Made by a program: the position numbers and the translations under genes | NCBI GenBank assembly: GCA_009192285.1 | Contig: CM018609.1 | Span: 947,282 to 1,011,281, forward strand | From: Morchella semilibera | Taxonomy: Eukaryota > Ascomycota > Pezizomycetes > Pezizales > Morchellaceae | Length of the DNA stretch: 64,000 bases | Reading direction: 5' to 3' | Shown: in pieces, positions 12,305-23,060 of the stretch | Numbering within the stretch: position 1 is the stretch's first letter | Layout of the letters: the number at the start of each line of letters is the position of its first letter | The notes under the pieces: generated by a model | Told to the model about the DNA's origin: nothing | Databases searched by the model: none | Seen by the model: only the letters and a program-made list of their open reading frames with translations

Positions 12305-14494
12305 ATGGTTTCCGCTTCCAAGGCAAAACGTGAGGCAGAGCGCGCTGCAAAGCGAGCCGCTGGCGAGGAGAAGCCAAAGAAAACTGCAACCAGCAAGCTT
12401 GCTACTCCTAGTGGTTCAAAGGCTACCTCACAGGCCACTTCAAAGGCCTCATCTGTTAACGGCGATGATGATGATGGACCGGACGCTGCTCAGTTGGCCA
12501 AACTTGAAAAGCTCGCCCTACAGGAAGACGAACATGGTCTTTCAGACCGTGTCACTACCGGTGTGCTCGCATCTCTCGAGTCTTCCCGTGACGTAAAGGT
12601 CACTTCAGTTTCTTTGGTTTTTCATGGAAGGGTCTTGATTCAAGACACCACTCTTGAACTCAATTATGGCCGTCGATATGGTCTCCTTGGGGAGAACGGT
12701 TGTGGAAAATCAACCCTCCTCAAGGCTATCGCAAAGAGGGAATACCCGATTCCCGACCACATCGATATCTATCTCCTCAATGAGCCGGCTGAGAAGACTT
12801 CCTTGGGAGCCTTGGAATATGTGGTCAAGCAAGCTGAGAACGAGTTGAAGAGACTTGAACAATTGGCAGAGGAAGTATTAGAGAACGAAGGGCATGACAG
12901 TCCCATCTTGGAGGACCTCTACGAGGTATGTAATTCTTTGGGGATTTAGGGTCTAGAAACCCTTTCTCCCTCCATCCTCAGTAACAATGATAATTTCAAT
13001 CCCTTGACTAACACATACGTGAATTATTTAGCGTATCGATGGAATGGACCCTTCAACCTTTGGAACCCGTGCCTCTCTTATCTTGACTGGTCTTGGATTT
13101 AACCCTACCACTATCAAGAAGCATACCAAGGACATGTCCGGAGGTTGGCGTATGCGTGTCGCATTGGCCAAGGCCCTCTTCGTCAAGCCCTCACTTTTGC
13201 TTCTCGACGACCCTACTGCACATTTAGATCTTGAGGCTTGTGTGTGGCTCGAAGAGTATTTGAAGAAGTGGGATCGCACACTTGTCCTTGTCTCACACTC
13301 TATGGATTTTCTGAATGGTGTTTGCACAAACATGATTGATATGAGAATGAGGAGGCTGATTTACTACGGTGGTAACTACGATACGTACGTTTCTAGATTC
13401 TGAAAGCTGGCCTTTACCAGCCAAGACAAGGAGAGTTTTTAACATGAAGCGGTTTATAGTTACATCAAGACCAGAACCGAACAGGAGGCCAATCAAATGA
13501 AGCAGTACGCCAAGCAGCAAGAAGAGATTGCTCACATCAAGAAGTTCATAGCCTCTGTAAGTGAATTTACCGTCCCTCTTGTGTTTGAAATACTGACATG
13601 GTTGGTAGGCTGGTACATATGCAAATTTGGTCCGTCAAGCCAAATCTAGGCAAAAGATTCTCGACAAGATGGAGGCAGATGGTCTTATCGAGAAGGTTGC
13701 CGCCGATCGTGTGTTCTCCTTCCGCTTCGCTGAGGTGGAAAAGCTTCCCCCCCCGGTTCTTTCCTTCGACGATGTTTCTTTCTCCTACAGCGGCGATCCC
13801 AAGGATTACCTGTACGAAAACCTTGATCTCGGTGTTGATATGGATTCTCGTGTTGCTCTTGTCGGGCCCAACGGTGTTGGAAAGTCTACCTTGCTCAGAA
13901 TCATGACCGGAAAGCTTCAGCCAAACCAAGGAAGTGTTAGCAGACATACTCATTTGAAGTTGGGAATGTACTCGCAGCATTCAGCTGAGCAGCTTGACTT
14001 GACAAAATCTGCTTTAGATTTCGTTAGGGAGAAGTACAGAGAGAAGAGTCAGGATTACCAGTACTGGAGACAGCAGCTCGGTAAGTATGGTCTTAGTGGA
14101 GATTCTCAGACTGCCTTGATTGGAACCCTTTCGGAGGGACAAAAGTCCAGGATTGTCTTTGCCCTGCTCGCCATTGAGTCCCCAAACATGTTGCTTCTCG
14201 ACGAGCCTACCAATGGTCTAGATATCCCAACAATTGACAGTTTGGCGGAAGCTATCAACGCCTTCGATGGAGGTGTCGTTGTCGTTTCTCACGATTTCAG
14301 GTATGCTTTATTTCATTTAGGCCTATCAGTGAATTTATGAAAACTAACAATTCGATACTCAAATTAGATTGCTCGATAAGATTGCCAAGGATATTCTTGT
14401 GTGCGAGAATAAGACCATCAGGAAATGGGATGGTACCATCGGGCAATACAAGAACCATCTTAGGAAGAAGATGGTGGCTAGTGGTTCCGTCTAA
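12305..14494 (+). CDS. ARB1: ABC-F family ATPase, ribosome biogenesis factor Arb1 (ABCF2)
   Basis: Five exons, 12305-12925, 13032-13384, 13460-13556, 13609-14300 and 14368-14494, give 629 residues, the normal length. An Ala/Lys/Ser-rich tail (1-80) precedes two ATP-binding cassettes without membrane segments. NBD1 has Walker [10 protein letters not shown] (129-137), signature MSGGW (242-246) and Walker [13 protein letters not shown] (ending near 273). The ABC-F linker [19 protein letters not shown] follows. NBD2 has Walker [10 protein letters not shown] (443-451), signature LSEGQ and Walker [29 protein letters not shown] and [14 protein letters not shown] are diagnostic of the Arb1/ABCF2 branch. 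In yeast Arb1 is essential for 40S and 60S subunit maturation and shuttles between nucleus and cytoplasm. The DD in the first Walker B (where E usually follows D) is, as I recall, normal for fungal Arb1. Confidence 0.95.
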
Positions 14495-15954
14495 ATTGTT
14501 TCCTTTCAATTTTTCCCTTCTTTTCCAGCCATTTTTACCTGTCATTTCTTTCCTGGGATGTGTTTTCTCGGTCGGTCTTTGTGGTCTGTCTCGTTTCTTT
14601 GCGACCGCACTTTCTGGGTAATAGAGGTCGTTAGTAACGGAGGCGATTTGGTATTCTTTTTTCTTTCTCTTTTTTTTTTTTAAAGCTTTATGACATTAGG
14701 GGGCTCTGGGATATAAGGTATAAAAAAGCTATGGTTTGGTAGACGAGCTGTGAGAAAGCTCTGACAGATTTTGTCTGCTTAGGTCTCGTTTTTTGGGAGG
14801 TCTTGGTAAATGTGTATCTACTCCATGCCGGGCCTTTGTCGACTATGTTGAACAAAGTAGAGTGTTTTCAGTTAAAGATATAGTGTCTGAACGTATAGAG
14901 TTAGAGATCATGAATCATATTTTATCACTCGAAGAGGGACTGTGTTGTAGTATCTGTTGCTTCTGTGCCTATGAGACAACCATTGTGCCTAGGCCTATTC
15001 TCCAGTACATGTCATAATTATGGAGTATGTTTCACTTATTAGTATAAGACTTGTCTATAGTCATGTAGTCAGTCAATTTCGGTCCCCTCTAGAGTACAGT
15101 CAGATTTCAAAAGTGTCCAAATTGATTGTTAACCGCGAGCCACCACTTTATAACTCGGATAAAAGGAAGAGAAGTATATAAGGTGGAGTAGTCCTATGAT
15201 TTACACTAAAGGATGGATAAACAAACCTCGCCAGAGCAACATGAATCTAGTACATGTTAGTATTATCTATATACATACCAGGACCACGAGACCAGGTCAA
15301 GGTTATGCCATACATGTAATCTATACTTTATGCAATTTTTTGTACCTTAAACAAATACAACTGATATGAAAAAAGAAAGAGACCAGGTCATGTACCCACT
15401 GTATATATTCTTGGACCTTGGGAATTAGAAGAGTACGTGGTTATGACACTTGTTCACAGCCTATCACTCGGGAAAACGATACTGGACATCAAAGGTCATT
15501 ATTTACTCATTTATTTATATTTCATACACGCATGCAACCCGAAAAATATGGTGAGATGTTACCTCCTTTCAGGGGCAGAGAAAAGCCCGGAACCACACAT
15601 GTCTGCTCTTGTAAATCTCTACACTGTCCTCACCGTACATGTATATATATATACATCGGCCCTAAAGTTAACACGCCAGCCTAAGGACAGAGTAAAGCCC
15701 AAGTACGTTATTCTATCCTACATGTAATTATAAGTGACACCACATATATTATATTAGCTTGCAAGAACACGTACATGTCTCTGGTCCGGCGTGTATATAT
15801 ACATCTTATTGAAATCCAATGTCTCTTGACTTCTTCACTACTCTCCCCTTACTTCCGAACGGATATCTTTGTTGTGTGATTATATTTGACAATCTTTTCC
15901 TTTTTACTTAAATTTACCCTTATCAAAAATATTTCCTACTTACCCAAGAAAAAG
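14495..15954. other. intergenic region, 3' flank of ARB1 and promoter of next gene
   Basis: Contains a T-run at about 14669-14681 downstream of ARB1, several TACATGTA sites (15310, 15637, 15718) and a short T/A-rich leader before 15955. No gene supported. Confidence 0.55.
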
Positions 15955-16941
15955 ATGGGAGGTTGTTTTTCCAGAGTAGCACATCGGAGATCCAGAACAG
16001 GGGCTGAGCCAATAGCCCTCGTGAACCTCGCACCGGCACCTATACCCCTCCCTAGACAGGAGCCACCCGTGCCCCTTAAGGACCCTTGGGGTGCTGGTAG
16101 CCCCAGCACCCCGCCTCACGTCCCCAACAACGCAACAGAGAGATATCGTGGGAAAGAGTTTAAGGCTACTACTCCTACAAAGGAGGATTATTATAGGCCA
16201 GGATGGGGGGATCAGCGCAAGAGCTCTGGATCCGAGATGGAAGATGAGGAAGAAGATGCTAGATATGTTGACGTACGAACGAGGCGACTAGGTCTGGAAA
16301 CCTGGCCTGAAGAGGATCCGTCAACGGAGCCGGAGTCAAGTAAAGATGCTATGGGTTCTTCAGGAAGCAGACCCGCAAGAACTCCCATATATCTTAAATC
16401 AGGTGCAAAAATGCGCAAGGCTCTCTCACCAGGACCTAGTGGAGTTGACACCCAAGGTGTACTAGACACGACGACTGATAGACTTCAGTATTCGCATAGA
16501 GGCTCGACTAGCCACAGCACACAGGATCCTCCCGCAAGAGTAGATGGACCGACTGACCGCCCGAGCCTTGCTGGACGATCAAACTCTAGTACCAGTACTG
16601 TTCTCGACGGCCACAGAACGCGGGCAGAATCTTTTAATTTGAACGTCCCTCTACACAGGGAGAGCCGCTCAAATATGGCAGCTGGGTCAGCTGCTAGACG
16701 GGGGTCAGTAGGGAATACCACCCCGAGTACTGCTGGGGTGTCAGAACCTAGTAGATTAGAAAGCGAGTCTTCCAGTGATAGCGATGAATCTGTTGAGCCC
16801 AAGAGGGACAAGGGAAAGGGGAAAGAGGTGTTGGTGCCAGTGATGGAGAACGTCCCGGGTAGCTTCCCAAGCGATGATTCTGAAGACGAAGATCAGGGAG
16901 AAGATCGAGAGCCAATTTCACATTGGGATCAGATGGATTGA
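15955..16941 (+). CDS. predicted N-myristoylated/palmitoylated disordered protein
   Basis: A single exon of 328 residues. The start is placed at the ATG giving MGGCFSRVAHRRSR: Gly2 and Ser6 fit the N-myristoyltransferase consensus, Cys4 is placed for palmitoylation and the following basic residues would aid binding to inner-leaflet lipids. The frame is open further upstream, but only without an ATG. The rest is of low complexity: Pro-rich (residues 23-60), an acidic patch EMEDEEEDA, many Ser/Thr/Arg, a C-terminal SESSSDSDES phosphosite-like cluster, a Lys-rich KRDKGKGKE and an acidic tail. No domain is recognisable. I infer a plasma-membrane or vacuolar-membrane tethered scaffold or signalling protein; the function is unknown. 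Confidence 0.7.
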   Translation: MGGCFSRVAHRRSRTGAEPIALVNLAPAPIPLPRQEPPVPLKDPWGAGSPSTPPHVPNNATERYRGKEFKATTPTKEDYYRPGWGDQRKSSGSEMEDEEEDARYVDVRTRRLGLETWPEEDPSTEPESSKDAMGSSGSRPARTPIYLKSGAKMRKALSPGPSGVDTQGVLDTTTDRLQYSHRGSTSHSTQDPPARVDGPTDRPSLAGRSNSSTSTVLDGHRTRAESFNLNVPLHRESRSNMAAGSAARRGSVGNTTPSTAGVSEPSRLESESSSDSDESVEPKRDKGKGKEVLVPVMENVPGSFPSDDSEDEDQGEDREPISHWDQMD

Positions 16942-19900
16942 AAAGCCCTTTTCTATTTTTTTTTTCTGTTTTATACATATCTTCAATTGCTTTAAACATT
17001 GTGCAACTCTCGTAAACAGGTACTTGGTTTACTTGAACGTCTGTTTCTCGATGTAACCTAAAGTTATATAGACCGTCTGGTCTTTTCAACAATAGATGTT
17101 AGCTTTGTGGCTGTTACAGGAAGTAGGCGTAGCTGCATACATTTAGCTACTGTGTGCAGTGGCTCGAAGTTTGTGTTTTCATATGTGTCTGCAGGTACGT
17201 GTATACATCCGTACGTACTACGTGTATATGTGCTGAATTACATGTAATTAACGCTGTAAGTTTCATTCCTACATAACTTCAGTACATGATAAATGTTGTT
17301 TCAATAGCAAATGCATAGTTCGGCCAGGCTATCAGCGATTGCTGCTCGCTGTGGTGTGTGTTAATTGGGCAGCGTTGATTGATCTGATTCATAAAGAGAG
17401 CGGATAAAATACAACCCGGGTGGAGTGGGTTAGGGTTGGAATCTTGGTTTTAGAAGCAGCGAAAACTAGGCGGCCCGATCATTGGCCGGGGCTGCTGATT
17501 GTGTATGTATCAACCTCGATCATATCATGCAACACTCCAAAGATAAAGTCCCGCCGCGGAAAAAATGTTGACACTCCAATTTAAATTTCACAAAACGAAA
17601 GTATGCGATTCCGAGGCTTGAGAACGTTGTGGATCACATGACAATATATACCGAGACCTTATATATATAATTATTAGAGCATAATTAATTATACACAATG
17701 TTGATTAAGGGGATTTAAGGGGCACGTGTTGGATGGCTTGATGGATTTAAAGAGCACGGGACTTGCATGAGAGAACCTCGTGGTACCTCCAATACTAACA
17801 TGTACCACTGAGAAAACGTTGCTGAAGAAAAAGAAAAAAAAGAAAAGAAAAAGGAGGGATGTGTCTTAATCGCATCCAATCACACGGAATTGTTTGTATC
17901 GAATTTTTCCGAAGGGGTATATATCTGTAATTGTATAAACGGAGGGGTATGTAGCTAGCTGGTGAATGGAGCGGTGTTGATGTCTAAAACACGTGTTGAT
18001 ATGGAGTAGGCAGGAGGGAGTTGCTGGATGTCCGAGATGCTTCATGGGTTCAGATACATACGTACAAAGTACGTACCTACACCCACAACGAAAATCGTAG
18101 GAATTGCACCTACAATCAAAAATCAATTAGTAGACTCTACTATACGCACATAAAAAACTAATCACTTGTACCAACCTGCTGCTACTGCTTATATCCAGCT
18201 CGCCGTCCACAAACTAGCCGTGTACCAATCATTCCATCCCCGGCTCACAGATTCCTATTCCATCCATATGCGAGATTTATAGTACGTTTCACTACCCTAG
18301 AAGAAGCACGTCGGCCTGCCGACTGGCTGCTACAAACCAACCAACAGATCGGAGTATACCTGTACCGGCCCGGTGTGGCCTGGCTTCTGCCCGTTTCCTT
18401 CCGCCAGCCTAGAGCTTCCTTCCCGTGGTGCATCGAGGTGGTGGTGGTGGTGGGTGGCCTGGCTCGGGCTGTCATCCGAACGATAGGGTGTATGTACTCT
18501 AGATACCATAGATGTGGACGTGATCGATATCTCTGCTAACTTGCTAGATAATTAATGGGGTATACCTAGCTACATACTGTATCCTTTTACCGAGAGGCAT
18601 GCACAGCAGTGATTGATGGATTTCCCTAGCTAGATGCGATGGGCGGAGATGCTTAGCCGACTTTGAGATGCATGAAGGGTTTTGATCGCAATCGGGGACG
18701 TGTGGAAAGAAGAAGAGGTTGGAGGGTTGGAGGGATCCGGACTCGAGTAAGACAGGCCAAGATTAAGCGATGGAAGAATTAAGGGAAGAAAAAAAAACAA
18801 AGGAATTAAAAGTGATCAACCGATCATTGATCGCAAAAAAAAAAAAAGGAATTAATTAGAACCTAGGAAACCTCCCTAACGTGCGTTAACCAAAAAGAGA
18901 CCATAGCAATTTAATCGTATGACTTAATATATGCAAATATTGAATTCAACCTCATTCTGAATTAGTTAGAAGGAACCCCCCCTCCCCCCAATCCCCATCA
19001 TCCCCATCATCCCCCCGCAATTGCAACATGAGTACTCTCGGAAATAGGGTTTCAACATCGGCTGATGTTTTTTCCCTTCTCCGAGAAATTGTTGTACGCG
19101 TGCTGACTGGTCCGGGGGTGTGTCTCAGGGACGAAATCACAGAGAAATACATACGACGTATCTCAGCATACTGGCAATATGGCGTTCGGTGCTGAAATTG
19201 CTTTATACATACACATATATACAAACTCTACATAACCCAGCTGGTTACCTCAATTAATTATGTACCTACTAAAGTAGAGTACATAATGTACATACGATCT
19301 TTTCCCTCCTCCTCCTCTTCCTCCTCCCAGCTAGCTATAGGCCCTGCAGGAAGGGCAAAAAAAAATGTAGGAAGCAAAATATAACATTCACAAACAAAAC
19401 CAAAAACCACTATCCGAACGATCAGCAATCGTAACTCCCCTCACCGCACAGTCGGATACCCACGTGCATCTCGAGTAGGTACATACAATTATACGTTAGG
19501 TTAGTTATGTGAAGGAGAGGAATTAACAACATACATAACAATCGTCTGAAACATTTTTATTTTTTATTTTTTATTTTGTTTATTTTTCGCCCACACTCTA
19601 ATTAACCCCGTGGCACGTACACACGAACACGGGCCGGCGCCGGAGCATGCACTGCAGCTGGCTACGCTGCAGTGACCGGAGAGGAAAAAAGTGTAAATCA
19701 TCTGTTGTGGAATTTAGAGTCTGTTCTTGAACCAGGGAACACGGGCAGCGTGTGGTGTGTTGTGTGTGTGTGTGTGTGGAAAGGTTGTAGGGCCGTAGGG
19801 CAGCCTAGGTGAAATGATAGTGCATACCACATTTTTTTCAATCTTCCCTCCCTACGACGCTCTGTTGATGCCATGAGGAAGTTTTCCGCGTGCTATGCAT

Positions 19901-21797
19901 GGCATGCAACTACCCATCTCTCTCATTTTAGAGCTTCCCCCTCATCTTCTAATTAATTCCTTCTCTAGCTCTCTATCAAGCCGACATGACACCCCCCCCC
20001 CCCCTCCGGACGTTTCCTGATCATGCTCATGCTCGGCTTTTCCTCATTCGATCAATTCATGATATCCTAACTACATAAGTAGGTACATCATACAAATATT
20101 ACATACATTCTCATGCCATGCCCAGCCGTAGATTGGTGTAACGGTATATATATATTCGGGCCATTAAGTCCTGCATGGCGCAACGCAGCCCGGATTTCAA
20201 AAAAGGGTGTGGATATAATTTCCCGATGATGCGGGATGCTGCGCTCCTCATGCGCTTTAGTCATTACTCAGTTTGCTGATGGCAATTGCGGGGAGGGGAA
20301 GAGGGAGGCGGAGAATTTATGACTAAAGGTTAGGCACTCTAGATTTCTCAATGTCTATTGTTAGAGTGGAATTATATTACAGTAGACGCAGTTAATAAAT
20401 TGACAATACCGCCCCAGTCTAGTACTATACCTCCTTCTCCCTTCCCGCATGATTCTGCATCGATCAGGTTGTACAAATAATTAGATAGACAAGAAGGAAC
20501 CTTTTAAAGTACTCACGTTTATGCTCAATTGAGAAAAAAACCCACCACCGTTTTTTTTTTTTTTATTTTCCTCTATGCCCAGCCCAGCACTCGAGTACTC
20601 GACTCAACCTTCAAAAGCAACAAGCAGCAAAAAGGAGATTTGGGTTACTATACATAAACCAGAAAAGAAAGCAAAGCCTCTTATACCTTCCCTAGTATGT
20701 CATGACATGACCTGACCATGCCTCCTTCCCCCACCCCCCCCCCCTTCCCCCTTTTATTTTTTATTTTTATTTTTTTTGTTGTGCGTGAATTGAGTTGCAC
20801 GGTCATTACCGGTGGTTGACATCTCCATGGGAGATGGAGATGCAACTACTGCTGCTGCTGCATGTACGTAGTAGGTACATGAAAATCAAAATGATGGCTG
20901 GGTTTACCCCGCGAACTATGATGTATTTTGTACTTGAATACTAATCATCTCTACACCCGGCAGGGGTGTAGTACGTACTTGTAATATGGCGTGGAGAGAG
21001 AGGAGGGAGGAAAAAGTAATATCACGATGCGGATCGTGGGAGAAAAAGAAAAAAAAGAAGAGTGAGGTGCAGCGGTACTGGTTATATTATAACGTATTAA
21101 GATGTCATAATGCCATCTCGATCATCAATTTCGCCAGAGAAACCCACCCCCCGAGAGAGAGAACCGGAAATATGATGTGGGAACAGAGAAATAAAATAAA
21201 AATAAAAAATAAAAAACGGAAAATGAAGAATAAAAATACAAAGCAGCTGCTAGAACGGCCAGCTGCCCCTTAAGTTGGAAAAGTAGTAATACAAAGTGAA
21301 AGAGAAAGACATGAATAATAATAGAAGGTATAGCTGTAATTACCACTAGAATCTCAGTAACTCGTAAAAAAAAAAAAAAGAACAATCATTAGCCCGTGTG
21401 CAAAGTAAAAGTTAAAAAAGTCAATAACGCCGCTTGCTCCCCGGTTAAATAAAATAAAGGAAAAAACCAAGAATTGGAAAAAGAAATAAATGCTAAAAGG
21501 GAGAGAAGAAAAGGAAAAAAAGTCAAATCGTGTAACGTTATCCTAACCGATTCAAACAAACGAGATCCTGACGTTCATGCCGGTGAAAAAAAAATATGCA
21601 GTGTGTAACTCCAGTTTGAGTGCATAGAAACAAACAAAACGAAAACGAAAATAACACAAAATAAGACAATAAACAATAATCAAAAAAAAATATTATTCCA
21701 GTAGAGGGTTTTTGAGTAATTTGCGGAATCTTTGTCGACGTCGAGTATAGTAGGCAGGCAGGCAGTATATTGTAGTTATACCGAAATTACTACTTTA
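16942..21797. other. long gene-poor intergenic region (about 4.9 kb)
   Basis: Lies between the 3' ends of convergent genes. It holds many homopolymer runs (A, C, T; for example C-run 19990-20004 and T-run 20550-20562), a GT microsatellite at 19757-19779, the dyad CTGCAGCTGGCTACGCTGCAG near 19651 and A-rich purine tracts from 21180 to 21690. No open frame looks coding and no RNA gene was recognised. Confidence 0.55.
19757..19779. repeat. GT dinucleotide microsatellite
   Basis: An almost pure GT run. Confidence 0.75.
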
Positions 21798-22435
21798 CTA
21801 GCAGATACCAGCAAACCAATTACTATCCCAATCATGAATCTTCGGTTGTTCCCATCGAATCTTTGGCGCCTCTAACTCATGCACCCCATCAGTACACACC
21901 CCACACAACCAAACCGGGGAAGACACGGACTGCGCATACCATCAAAACTAACAGCGTACGCTTCCTCTCCGTACACCCTGATCTCCTCCACGGGGGTGGT
22001 CGCAAACTCTGACAGAGTCTCCATCATCCAGCCACAGCCCTCATCCTCACCAATGCACCGAAAGTCCAGCGTCGATGGCTTCTTGTGCCGCTGCAGTGTC
22101 ATTGTTCCGCGCCATTTGTGGGACTTTGAGGAGGACTCGAAGGGTTGCTTCATCTTTGAGATGATCTTCTTGCGACGAGAGGAACTTGTGGTTGAGGATG
22201 AGGAGGAGAAGAGGGAGCGAAGGGAGGAGGTTTTAGAGCGAGTGGAGGTGCCAGAGGATGAGAGGGTTTGGGTGGTGTAGGAGCGCTTGCTGGCGAAGGA
22301 GTCACGCCGAGGGTGTGGGGGCGCACTGTAGGGTTTCCGGCGCCGTAAATTTGGGCGCATCGAAGGTATAGATGAAGTGCGTATAGTACTGAAATTTGTG
22401 TAAAAGTCGTGGGGTGAGTGAGCTGAGCTGCGCAT
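21798..22435 (-). CDS. hypothetical basic Ser-rich protein, two exons
   Basis: Exons 22435-21940 and 21871-21798 join in phase (G|AG) to give 189 residues. The intron has a GTATGC donor, a CTGAT branch-like site and a TTAG acceptor. The N-terminal half is strongly basic and Ser/Thr/Arg-rich (a Ser-Arg run at about residues 55-95) and probably disordered. The C-terminal half looks folded and conserved in character: KWRGTMTLQRHK, DFRCIGEDEGCGWM, VEEIRVYGEEAYAVSF, ending DWDSNWFAGIC. Reading through the donor gives a different, Cys-rich tail; the spliced tail, rich in Trp and acidic residues, is the more protein-like. I do not recognise the family. It stands alone in an 11-kb gene-poor stretch. 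Confidence 0.6.
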
Positions 22436-23038
22436 TCTAACCAACAAAACTAGCTAGACTTATGTATTTGAGTATTGAGAATTGTATAGTGAAGTATTGA
22501 TGATGGATGTTGTATATATGTATGTTTGGTGTAGTAGATTGATATTCAGCGGTGGACGTAAAATGCAGAGGGTGAAGAGTAGGTGATATATATGTAGGCA
22601 AGATAGGTAGGTAGTAGACTGATGGGGGATGGGGGATATGTAGAAATCTAGGTCACAAATAATGATAATTCTTTATGAGTATTGTAATAATGTGTGGTGG
22701 GGGGGGGGGAGGGGGAGTGGGAACAGAAGGAGGGGAAGGGGGGGGGGGAGAAAGATGGAGGGTACCCAGTGCTTATATAAAACCACAAATTCTACCACCA
22801 CCAGTGCAGTGCATCATCATCACCACCACCACCACCACTCCATCCACGCTGGACACACGTCACTCCAACCGGTACTGCGCAAAAAAAAGGGCAGAAAAAA
22901 AAGCAAATTGATTCCGGGACCGATTGTAGCATGGAAGGAAGGCAGCTAGGAGCAGTGGTAGCTGATCTGTTATAGGCATAAACTACCTACCTAGCTACTT
23001 ACCTGCCAGCAAGGCACATAGTGATCTAGATGGGTTAT

Positions 23039-23060
23039 GATATATATATATATATATATC
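23039..23060. repeat. TA dinucleotide microsatellite
   Basis: Uninterrupted TA repeat. Confidence 0.8.

Noticed and set aside
22810-22845. His-run open frame over the CAT/CAC repeat
   Set aside because: Translation of a microsatellite with no coding signs around it.
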